Shown here: positions 1-6,340 of the stretch, one piece after another | Layout: each line of letters begins with the position of its first letter | Position numbering within the stretch: the first letter of the stretch is position 1 | Assembly: GCA_964639335.1 (NCBI GenBank) | Contig: CAZXCJ010000030.1 | Coordinates: 1-13,679 of the forward strand | Direction: 5' to 3' | Source of the DNA: JAIOTH01 sp964639335 | GTDB taxonomy: Bacteria > Patescibacteriota > Patescibacteriia > UBA1558 > S5-K13 | DNA length: 13,679 nt | Made by a program: the position numbers and the translations under genes | The notes under the pieces: generated by a model | The model's database searches: none | What the model was told of the DNA's origin: nothing | The model's input: only the letters and a program-made list of their open reading frames with translations

Positions 1-4
1 AATC

Positions 5-30
5 AAAAAACCGCTGGAATAAACCAACGG
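5..30 (-). terminator. Rho-independent terminator of the surface-protein gene
   Basis: Read on the minus strand, CCGTTGG (30-24) pairs with CCAGCGG (17-11) across a 6-nt loop, with one G-U pair, and is followed directly by six T residues (10-5). It lies about 160 nt beyond the stop codon of the large minus-strand gene and is the natural end of that transcript. Confidence 0.75.
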
Positions 31-42
31 CTTAAAAAATCT

Positions 43-182
43 TTAATCCTTGCCTCGCCGTAGCTTTCTTGGCCTCCGATTTATCCTCCGAAGATTTATC
101 GGAGGAGGAAGATTTATCAAAGGAAGCAGCGAAGGTGGGCTTAATCCTTGCCTCGCCGTAGCTTTATGCGAAGGTGGGCTTA
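43..182. repeat. Cluster of GC-rich direct and inverted repeats in the 3' untranslated region
   Basis: This gene-free stretch holds a 25-nt exact direct repeat (43-67 and 141-165), a 15-nt exact direct repeat (129-143 and 168-182), three copies of GATTTATC (78-85, 93-100, 111-118), and a perfect 8-bp inverted repeat TCCTCCGA/TCGGAGGA (84-91 and 99-106, 7-nt loop). It is clearly richer in GC than its surroundings. Similar CTTGCCTCGCCGTAGCTTT-like units are, from memory, dispersed through many Parcubacteria genomes. It would be transcribed as the 3' tail of the upstream minus-strand gene. An open frame on the plus strand here (50-310) overlaps the real gene and looks spurious. Confidence 0.75.
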
Positions 183-187
183 CTTTC

Positions 188-3100
188 TTATCTTACCCTC
201 AAACCCTCATAATCACTGTCTGGCAAATAGGTTGGATGTTCTTGGCTATCAAAACGTGGAGCTACCAAGCGATAAGAAACTGTAATCAACTGATCGCTAT
301 AAATTATTAATAAATCTTTTTCTGCCTCAATTTCATACCAAACATCTGCTCGACCCTGCGGTGTAAGCATAACGATTAAATTTTCCCACTCCAAACCAAA
401 ATCCGTAATTTCATTAAACAACCATAAATCTGAACCTTGTTCTTGTTTTGAAAAATCTATTTTATATTGATATAAATTTTCTTTTATTTTTTTATTGATA
501 TTTATTTTTCCTAAAACTTCTTCTTTTACTCCAATTGTAGAATGTCCATAAGTAGCATATCTTTCTTCGGCAATAACATAAATAGGGTCAATCGTACCAA
601 CATTTAATTTACCGGGGATATTAACGCTCATTTCTCCTTCTTGGGCACCCTCTATAACACTAAATAATAAATCTGCGCCATCATAAACCTCAAATTTTTC
701 TGCTGGACTTGTAGTCCCGATACCGACATTACCATCGCTATCAATTGTCATTCGTGTAATGTCAGTACCTTGTGTGGTTGGTGTAGTAGATAAATATATT
801 TTTTTATCAAGTGCTTCGTTTGCAATATAAAAATCTCTATTATCTCCCGAACCAGGGCCTATCCACGCATCTCTTGTATTATTACGAGTAAAAGTAATAT
901 ACATACCATTGGGGTTACCACTGCTATCGTTTACGTAATGTCCTATATAGGTATCTGCTGTAATATCACTATTTGTGATCTTTAACATGTTACTACCACT
1001 ACCAGAAATTTCCAACAATGTATCTGGATTCGTTGTCCCAATACCAACATTACCGGTATGATATATATCACCACCAAGTGTAGGATCTCCACTAACCCCT
1101 CCCCAATCGTCATCTCCACCAGTTTCGCCACCACCAATGTCAGCACTACAAATAATTTGGCCACTTGAATTAGTTGTAAGCTTGCCTGAATTGCCAAGAG
1201 TACTACAATTATAATTCAGGATGTGAATATTTCCACTGGTATCGATTACCATATAGTCATTGCTTGAGCTCGATCTAAATCTTAAATTATCATTACTATC
1301 ATTCATTCCTAAAAACCATTTTTCAGCATTACTATCTCTATCCAACCTTAATCCAGTATATTTATTATCAGCATTATTATTTTCTATCCTAATCATTGCT
1401 GCATTACCACTATCACTAACATCTAAAGCATAACCTGGATTCGTTGTCCCAATCCCGACATTGCCTTGGTTATTAATAATAACTTGGGTTTCGTCATCTA
1501 ATCGAAAATCAGCAATAGTCCCACTTTCTACATTGGCCATTAAAGCTGTACCAGAAACTGATAAAGCCTGCACGCCAACATACTCATCTGATTCTCCTAC
1601 AACACCATAGCCAGCGTTATTAACTCCCCAAATCCCCTTTTCTCCAGAATAAGTTGCTCTACCCTTTATTGCTGATTGTTGAAGTTGCCCATCTTCTGTA
1701 AAAACTTCTAATTTTCCACTTGGAGACATGACTCCAATTCCTACGTTTCCTTGTTTAGCACTATAAAGATTAGAACCACTAATTGTCCAATCTCCATCGC
1801 TTTCTCCACCCCCTCCACCATCATATTCTTCCTCATTTTGATATAGATTCCCTGTAAAATTAATATCACCGCTCACATCTAGATTATAACCTGGATCAAC
1901 TGTTCCAATTCCAATATAACCACTAGTATTCTCTACCATAAATCTTGGGCTGTCTAAACTATCTGAATCGCTAATAATAAAACTTCTATCTGTGCCATCT
2001 TCAATTTGAGCGTCCACGCCAAATGTATAATAAGTTTCTGACCTATCGTCAAGTAAAGTTATGGATGCATCTGCGGTATCATCTCCTACTCTATTTTCTA
2101 TAAATAAACCAGGGCTCTCTGAATCGCCGTAGACTATGTGTAGAGGATAATTTGGATCATCTGTCCCAATACCGACATTGCCGGTAGCTCTGTAAATGTT
2201 GCCATCACCAGGAATTGTCCAATCATCATCAGGGCCAGTTTCACCACCAATATCAGCACTACAAATAATTTGGCCATTTACATCAGTTGTAAGTTTGCCT
2301 GAATTACCAAAAATACTACAATTATAACTTGGTATAGAAACATTTCCACTGGTATCGATTACCAATCTATCAATTGTAGGATTCATTATTTGAAATTTAC
2401 CACCACTACTATTTGCTCTTAATACCCAATTTGAATCGCGTGAACCATTTATAGTTCCCGTAAAATTATATTCCAAATTAATATCTGTGCTTCCACTTCC
2501 TCCACTAGAATAAACATGTAATTTAGCATCAGGATCATCTGTTCCGATTCCAACCCTATCGCTGTTTGCATCAGCATATAATGTTGAACCCCCTACTTCA
2601 AGTAATTCGCCAATATGATATGCGTCTGTAACAACAGTTAAATCTCCGTCAATAATAACATCGCCGCCATCAATAATTGTTGATCCCACACCATCATCTA
2701 CCTCAATCAAAGCGCCATCAATGGTTGTTATAGACGAACCATCAGTTACAACTATTTCACCCCCAACTATAGTAGTATCTTCAGTTCTTGCTGAACCCAA
2801 AGGATTAAATCTCACCTCTCCATCAAATCTACCAGCTAAACCATTTACTACTTCCGCTTTACCTGCAATAGCAATTCCTGATGCATCTTCTGCTACTCCA
2901 TATATTCCTATTCCAGCGCCTGTTGTAGAAGCATGAATACCTATTCCATCTCCTGTGGAAGCATATATAGACGTACCTGATAAAGTAGCTGCCCTAATTG
3001 CTATGCCGTCAGATCTTGAACTACTTACATAAACAACTATCGGGTTTGTAGTATCAATCACTGAAATAGTGCTTTCAGCAAGATCAATATTTCCGTCATC

Positions 3101-3451
3101 AATATTTAAGGTTCCGTTATCTATAGTCAAATTTGAATCTTGAACCAAAATTCCACCACTGGCAGTTAATGTTCCGTCAATATTCAGTGTTCCGTCAATC
3201 TGTACTCCTTGTAAAAAATAAGCATCAGCTCCGGCAACGGCAAAAACATAACCTTGCTCTAATGAATCAACACTATTATCTCCAATTAATAAACCACCTT
3301 CCTTGTATTGATCAGTGCTTCCTTGATTCAAAGGTGGAGAAATATTGCCTCCAGGCGGATCTGTGCTTGGCTCTTCCCATGCTGCCTGAACAAAGCCAAA
3401 AAAAGCCAAGCTGAAAATTATTGCTAAACTAAATATAAATATTTTTTTCAT
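188..3451 (-). CDS. Secreted giant repeat protein with G-N-V-G-I-G tail-fibre-like repeats
   Basis: This is a 1087-residue exported protein, probably a surface or adhesion fibre. Residues 1-23 form a classic signal peptide (MKK, hydrophobic core, likely cleavage at FVQA|AW). The mature start has the pattern W-x-x-P-(x)5-PPGGNI-x-PP-x-N-x-G, which I recall from many Parcubacteria surface proteins. Residues about 145-215 contain short Gly-Ile-rich repeats (GIAIRA, GIGIHAS, GIGIYG), suggesting a beta-helix. Seven [NY][VI]GIG-type repeats, each followed by a (L/F)-x-(V/I) strand, sit near residues 298, 423, 512, 567, 663, 800 and 906; the first is degenerate (RVGIG). Such repeats occur in phage tail fibres and bacterial surface fibres. 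Two copies of a ~45-residue block with two Cys each (YNCS...IICSADIGG) are present. The C-terminal ~160 residues (DPIYVIAEERYATYG to VSYRLVAPRFD) are a non-repetitive cap. No S74 chaperone signature is visible. The gene stands alone, with its own terminator. Ligand or partner is unknown. Confidence 0.85.
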   Translation of the reverse strand: MKKIFIFSLAIIFSLAFFGFVQAAWEEPSTDPPGGNISPPLNQGSTDQYKEGGLLIGDNSVDSLEQGYVFAVAGADAYFLQGVQIDGTLNIDGTLTASGGILVQDSNLTIDNGTLNIDDGNIDLAESTISVIDTTNPIVVYVSSSRSDGIAIRAATLSGTSIYASTGDGIGIHASTTGAGIGIYGVAEDASGIAIAGKAEVVNGLAGRFDGEVRFNPLGSARTEDTTIVGGEIVVTDGSSITTIDGALIEVDDGVGSTIIDGGDVIIDGDLTVVTDAYHIGELLEVGGSTLYADANSDRVGIGTDDPDAKLHVYSSGGSGSTDINLEYNFTGTINGSRDSNWVLRANSSGGKFQIMNPTIDRLVIDTSGNVSIPSYNCSIFGNSGKLTTDVNGQIICSADIGGETGPDDDWTIPGDGNIYRATGNVGIGTDDPNYPLHIVYGDSESPGLFIENRVGDDTADASITLLDDRSETYYTFGVDAQIEDGTDRSFIISDSDSLDSPRFMVENTSGYIGIGTVDPGYNLDVSGDINFTGNLYQNEEEYDGGGGGESDGDWTISGSNLYSAKQGNVGIGVMSPSGKLEVFTEDGQLQQSAIKGRATYSGEKGIWGVNNAGYGVVGESDEYVGVQALSVSGTALMANVESGTIADFRLDDETQVIINNQGNVGIGTTNPGYALDVSDSGNAAMIRIENNNADNKYTGLRLDRDSNAEKWFLGMNDSNDNLRFRSSSSNDYMVIDTSGNIHILNYNCSTLGNSGKLTTNSSGQIICSADIGGGETGGDDDWGGVSGDPTLGGDIYHTGNVGIGTTNPDTLLEISGSGSNMLKITNSDITADTYIGHYVNDSSGNPNGMYITFTRNNTRDAWIGPGSGDNRDFYIANEALDKKIYLSTTPTTQGTDITRMTIDSDGNVGIGTTSPAEKFEVYDGADLLFSVIEGAQEGEMSVNIPGKLNVGTIDPIYVIAEERYATYGHSTIGVKEEVLGKININKKIKENLYQYKIDFSKQEQGSDLWLFNEITDFGLEWENLIVMLTPQGRADVWYEIEAEKDLLIIYSDQLITVSYRLVAPRFDSQEHPTYLPDSDYEGLRVR
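1121..1251 (-). repeat. Internal duplication, copy B (C-terminal copy)
   Basis: This 131-nt segment encodes GNIHILNYNCSTLGNSGK through IICSADIGGGETG. It closely matches the 128-nt segment at 2237-2364, including an exact ~24-nt run around TCAGCACTACAAATAATTTG and an exact run around TTCCACTGGTATCGATTACC. The 3-nt length difference is one extra Gly codon. High nucleotide identity points to a recent duplication or gene conversion. Confidence 0.85.
2237..2364 (-). repeat. Internal duplication, copy A (N-terminal copy)
   Basis: This is the partner of 1121-1251, encoding GNVSIPSYNCSIFGNSGK through IICSADIGGETG. The two copies lie about 1.1 kb apart in direct orientation in the same frame, so recombination between them would remove about 370 residues without a frameshift. 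Confidence 0.85.
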
Positions 3452-3610
3452 ATTTTTATATAATTAAAAATGTAAAATTGAAAATTACTAAAATACTTCC
3501 TTTCATTCAAAATTCAAAATTGATAATTGATAATTAATAAAATATTTCCTATAATTGAAAATTTAAAATTTAAAATTGACCTACTTATATTATACTAAAA
3601 AAATGCTTAA
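3452..3610. other. AT-rich intergenic spacer with short tandem repeats
   Basis: The upstream region of the surface-protein gene is almost pure A/T and contains short iterated words (ATTCAAAATTCAAAATT, GATAATTGATAATT, AAATTTAAAATTTAAAATT) but no coding frame. The minus-strand promoter of the surface gene must lie here. TTATATAAAA-like boxes sit just before its start codon, but no convincing -35/-10 pair stands out. Confidence 0.6.
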
Positions 3611-3639
3611 TTGTAAAAACTTAAATCAAATGATATAAT
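3611..3639 (+). promoter_or_regulatory. Extended -10 promoter for the small membrane protein
   Basis: TTGTAA (3611-3616) is separated by exactly 17 nt from a consensus TATAAT (3634-3639), which carries the TG extension (TGATATAAT). The predicted start of transcription is near 3646, giving a ~44-nt leader before the ATG at 3690. Confidence 0.65.
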
Positions 3640-3669
3640 AAATCTAGTACCTTTCTGTGGAGCATTAAA

Positions 3670-3693
3670 GTGCTGGATAAAAAAATATTATGA
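3670..3693 (+). CDS. Possible seven-codon leader peptide (low confidence)
   Basis: A GTG-started mini-frame reads M-L-D-K-K-I-L and stops at TGA (3691-3693), overlapping the ATG of the next gene as ATGA. A GGAG Shine-Dalgarno motif (3659-3662) lies 7 nt before the GTG, an ideal distance, whereas it is too far (27 nt) from the ATG at 3690. This is the only clear Shine-Dalgarno motif noticed in the window. It could be a translational-coupling leader or chance. Confidence 0.25.
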   Translation: MLDKKIL

Positions 3694-3968
3694 TAGAAGA
3701 AAAAAATAAAAAAAATTTAAAAATCTTATTCATTGTTTTTGTTATTGCTTTAGCCATAGAAATTATATTTGTTGTTTTGGTTATGAAAGAAAATAAAAGC
3801 GACGAAAACAAAAAATTAAATATTAATATTATAGAAAAAGAACAGCAACAAAATGAAACTAAGCTTGATCAAGAAAAAAATCCCGCAGATATTGAAGAAA
3901 AGGAAAGTCCAAACGAAATTAAAACAAAAACACCAGACAACAATCCTCGCACCAGACCATTGCCTTAA
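3690..3968 (+). CDS. Small single-pass membrane protein with charged tail
   Basis: This 92-residue protein is of unknown function. Residues 1-9 are charged (MIEEKNKKN). Residues 10-32 form one strongly hydrophobic membrane segment (LKILFIVFVIALAIEIIFVVLVM). The remaining 60 residues are Lys/Glu/Asn/Gln-rich and probably disordered, ending in a Pro/Arg-containing tail (NNPRTRPLP). The shape suggests a membrane-anchored tether, with the tail on either side of the membrane; orientation cannot be decided. It has its own extended -10 promoter and a terminator immediately after its stop, so it is a single-gene transcript. No family is recognised. The clean promoter-gene-terminator arrangement argues that it is real despite low sequence complexity. 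Confidence 0.65.
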   Translation: MIEEKNKKNLKILFIVFVIALAIEIIFVVLVMKENKSDENKKLNINIIEKEQQQNETKLDQEKNPADIEEKESPNEIKTKTPDNNPRTRPLP

Positions 3969-3985
3969 TTTTTAAATTTAAATTT

Positions 3986-4018
3986 AAAAATCCGCTTAGT
4001 TTAACTTAACGGATTTTT
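3986..4018. terminator. Bidirectional terminator between convergent genes
   Basis: AAAAATCCG (3986-3994) pairs perfectly with CGGATTTTT (4010-4018) around a 15-nt loop. On the plus strand it ends in a T6 run (4014-4019) for the small membrane protein. On the minus strand it ends in TTTTT followed by an A/T run and can terminate the murI operon. Confidence 0.85.
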
Positions 4019-4048
4019 TATTTAAAATCACATTTTATCTTTTTCCTT

Positions 4049-4930
4049 TTATCTATCCTCTAAATCTACTTTCTTAAAATTAACTTTCTGACCTAAAATC
4101 ATTTCGGCCATTTTTTTAAAATTTTGATTTAAGTCCGTAACTAAATATTCTCTTTTCTTTCCAGAATGACTTGAGCTTGTCGAAAGTTTTTGCTCTAAAA
4201 CCTTATTTATTTCAGGATGACGAGATAAATAATCTTTTAATTTTTTTGCAATAATTTTGGAAGAATCTAAAACCTGAACCCTCTGCCCCATTATTTTTTG
4301 AAATTCTTTGATTAAAAGCGGATAATGAGTACAACCTAAAATTAAAGTATCAATATTCTTATTTTTTAAATGCCAAAGATATTTTTTCAAAATCTTTTTG
4401 CTCTCTGGCTTTTTATGCCAGCTCTCTTCTATTAAGGGCACCAATAAAGGACAGGCCTGCTGAAAAATTTTTATATCTTTACTTATTTTTTTTAATTCTT
4501 TTTCATAAACTTTAGAATTAATTGTTGCTTTGGTGCCCACTACACCGATTCTTTTAGTTTGGCTAACTTGAATGGCTTCTTCTGCCAATGGATATACCGC
4601 CCCTAAAACATTTTTAATTTCATCTTTTAACTGAGGCAAACCCCGCACCATTTTTTTCTCCAAAAAGGTGCGGGGTAAATATTCTTGTTGAATTTTATGC
4701 AGGGCCTCAGCTGAAGCAGTATTGCAGGCAATAATAACTAATTTACAACCCCTTTGAAATAAAAAATCAACTGCTTTTTCTGTAAATTCATAAATTGCTT
4801 CTTGGCTCCGTCCGCCATAAGGAGAACGCAAACTATCCCCTAAATAAATATAGGAATAATCTGGTAAAATCTTTTTTATTTCCTTAAAGGCGATTAAACC
4901 GCCCAACCCGGAGTCAAAAATACCAATCAT
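4049..4930 (-). CDS. murI: Glutamate racemase
   Basis: This enzyme interconverts L- and D-glutamate for peptidoglycan in the cytoplasm. Its 293 residues show the family hallmarks: GIFDSGLGG near the start with Asp6, YLGDSLRSPYGGRS (29-42), the first catalytic cysteine in ACNTAS (Cys69), and the second in GCTHYP (Cys200) with His202. It is somewhat longer than the usual ~260-270 residues because of two extra segments. Residues 86-99 (PRTFLEKKMVRGLP) are coded by a hairpin-forming inverted repeat. Residues 250-257 (STSSSHSG) are coded by a dispersed-repeat-like sequence. Both are in frame and leave the catalytic motifs intact, so the enzyme is probably active. It is the last gene of the minus-strand operon, 52 nt after the PMM/PGM gene and just before the bidirectional terminator. 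No Shine-Dalgarno is seen; the ATG directly precedes the conserved IGIFDSG motif. Confidence 0.95.
   Translation of the reverse strand: MIGIFDSGLGGLIAFKEIKKILPDYSYIYLGDSLRSPYGGRSQEAIYEFTEKAVDFLFQRGCKLVIIACNTASAEALHKIQQEYLPRTFLEKKMVRGLPQLKDEIKNVLGAVYPLAEEAIQVSQTKRIGVVGTKATINSKVYEKELKKISKDIKIFQQACPLLVPLIEESWHKKPESKKILKKYLWHLKNKNIDTLILGCTHYPLLIKEFQKIMGQRVQVLDSSKIIAKKLKDYLSRHPEINKVLEQKLSTSSSHSGKKREYLVTDLNQNFKKMAEMILGQKVNFKKVDLEDR
4160..4183 (-). repeat. In-frame dispersed-repeat insertion in murI (STSSSHSG)
   Basis: On the minus strand the 24 nt read TCGACAAGCTCAAGTCATTC plus TGGA. I recall near-identical CTTTCGACAAGCTCAAG/GG units as dispersed repeats in many environmental genomes. They encode eight Ser-rich residues (250-257) between the HPEI...LEQKL helix and the KREYLVTD strand, where other MurI proteins normally have no extra segment. 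Confidence 0.65.
4641..4675 (-). repeat. In-frame palindromic insertion in murI (PRTFLEKKMVRGLP)
   Basis: CCCCGCACC (4641-4649) and GGTGCGGGG (4667-4675) are perfect 9-bp inverted arms. A T run and an A run inside them extend the stem past one bulged base. The segment encodes about residues 86-99 of MurI, after IQQEYL and before the conserved LGAVYPLAEEA region, where homologues usually have a shorter linker. Confidence 0.7.
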
Positions 4931-4982
4931 AAATAGTTATAAAGTTTATAAAGTTAAAAGTTGCAAGTAAAATAAAAACTAA

Positions 4983-6335
4983 TTACTTCAATACGCTCAA
5001 TACTTCCTTTTTTCTGTTTTCAATTTCCTCTTTATTCCGACATTCAATAGTCACTCGTAAAAGTGGCTCAGTATTAGATGGTCGAACATTAAACCACCAA
5101 TCTGTAAATTCAACTGTAATTCCATCTATTTCATCTAAAATATTTTTTGTATAATGTGTTTTAATTTTTTCTAAGGCCTTTATTTTATTTTCTATTTCTA
5201 AATTAATGTCCTCGGCTTTATGCCAATTTTTATTTTCATCTATAAAATCTGAAATTTTAAAATCTGGCTCACTAATCGCCTCTAAGGCCATTAAAAAAGC
5301 AATAAATCCTGAATCCGCATAATAATTATCTTTAAAAGAAAAATGTGCTGAAACCTCTCCCCCCATAAATCCATCTTCTTTTTCCATATGCTCTCCCATA
5401 TTAACATAGCCCACTTCAGAACGGATTGCGCGCCCCTTATTTTTAATGATAAATTCAGAAACATTTTTAGAACATATTAAATTATAAACAATTCCGGCTC
5501 CAGGATTTTTTTCCAAGGCCTGCTTAGCCAAAACTATCAATGTTTCATCTCCTTTTAAAAACCTGCCATTTTCATCAACTATAAATACTCTATCTGCATC
5601 AGCATCAAAAATAAAACCAATATCTGCTTTTTCCTTTTTAATTTTTTGAGATAGTTTATTATAAGCATTTTTTGTCAAAGGATTTGGACTACGATTAGGA
5701 AATGTCCCGTCTGGTTCAAAAAATAAAGGAATTAATTCTATTTGAGGAATTTTTTTTATAATTTGAGAAATCATAATTCCAGCCATGCCATTGCCGGCGT
5801 CTACAACTACTTTTAGTGGCTTAATCTTTTCTTTATTTACAAAAGAAAAAATATGTTTCAAATAATCTTCCCAAATATCTATTTGCTTTACTTGACCGTT
5901 TTCCAAATCTGGAAAATCTTTTTTTTCTGCCCTATGCTCCCAGAGCTGGACCCCTCTAATCCATTGCACTCCTCGAGAAACTAATTTATAACCGCCATAT
6001 TCACCCGGATTATGTGAAGCTGTTACTATTACCCCTCCATCATAATTATATTTTCCTACTGCAAAATAAATGGAATCCACAGACATTAAACCAACATCAT
6101 CAATCTGCACTCCTTTGGAAATTAAAGTGTTTTTCATTGCTTGGGCCAAAATTTCTGAAGAATTTCTAATGTCTTTAGCCAAAACTATTTTTAAATCCTC
6201 TGGATTTTTTCCAGTTCTTTTAGAAACTAATGACAAAAACAATAAAGCAATTTCTTGGGCATTTTCTTCATTCAGCTCGTCGGGATATATGCCCCGAATA
6301 TCATATGATTTAAAAATTTGTTTTAATAAATTCAT
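4983..6335 (-). CDS. Phosphomannomutase/phosphoglucomutase
   Basis: This alpha-D-phosphohexomutase moves phosphate between C6 and C1 of mannose or glucose, feeding nucleotide-sugar synthesis for envelope polysaccharides. Its 450 residues match the normal family length and carry all four active-site loops: the phosphoserine loop VTASHNP with Ser107, the metal loop FDADADR (Asp244/246/248, Arg249), the sugar-recognition loop GGEVSAH (325-331), and the phosphate loop RPSNTEP (418-424). The N-terminal KSYDIRGIYP also fits. The GGExSAH sequence is typical of the bifunctional PMM/PGM (ManB/AlgC-like) group, but substrate choice cannot be decided by eye. The gene begins 5 nt after the methyltransferase stop and precedes murI, so it is in the middle of an operon. 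No insertion is evident in it, unlike its two neighbours. Confidence 0.95.
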   Translation of the reverse strand: MNLLKQIFKSYDIRGIYPDELNEENAQEIALLFLSLVSKRTGKNPEDLKIVLAKDIRNSSEILAQAMKNTLISKGVQIDDVGLMSVDSIYFAVGKYNYDGGVIVTASHNPGEYGGYKLVSRGVQWIRGVQLWEHRAEKKDFPDLENGQVKQIDIWEDYLKHIFSFVNKEKIKPLKVVVDAGNGMAGIMISQIIKKIPQIELIPLFFEPDGTFPNRSPNPLTKNAYNKLSQKIKKEKADIGFIFDADADRVFIVDENGRFLKGDETLIVLAKQALEKNPGAGIVYNLICSKNVSEFIIKNKGRAIRSEVGYVNMGEHMEKEDGFMGGEVSAHFSFKDNYYADSGFIAFLMALEAISEPDFKISDFIDENKNWHKAEDINLEIENKIKALEKIKTHYTKNILDEIDGITVEFTDWWFNVRPSNTEPLLRVTIECRNKEEIENRKKEVLSVLK

Positions 6336-6340
6336 AATTG

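Noticed and set aside
50..310. Plus-strand open frame at the window start
   Set aside because: It overlaps the repeat cluster and the antisense of the well-supported surface protein, with low-complexity residues and no start signal.
700..2560. Regularly spaced similar motifs that could suggest a CRISPR array
   Set aside because: Spacing is irregular (about 165-415 nt), the motifs are coding repeats (NVGIG) in one long frame, and no cas gene is present.
2721..3414. Plus-strand open frames opposite the surface gene
   Set aside because: They are antisense shadows created by the biased codon use of the repeat protein.
188..3451. Phage tail fibre, or an intramolecular chaperone (peptidase S74) protein
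   Set aside because: Although the G-N-V-G-I-G repeats resemble tail fibres, there is a clear signal peptide, no S74-like C-terminus and no phage gene nearby.
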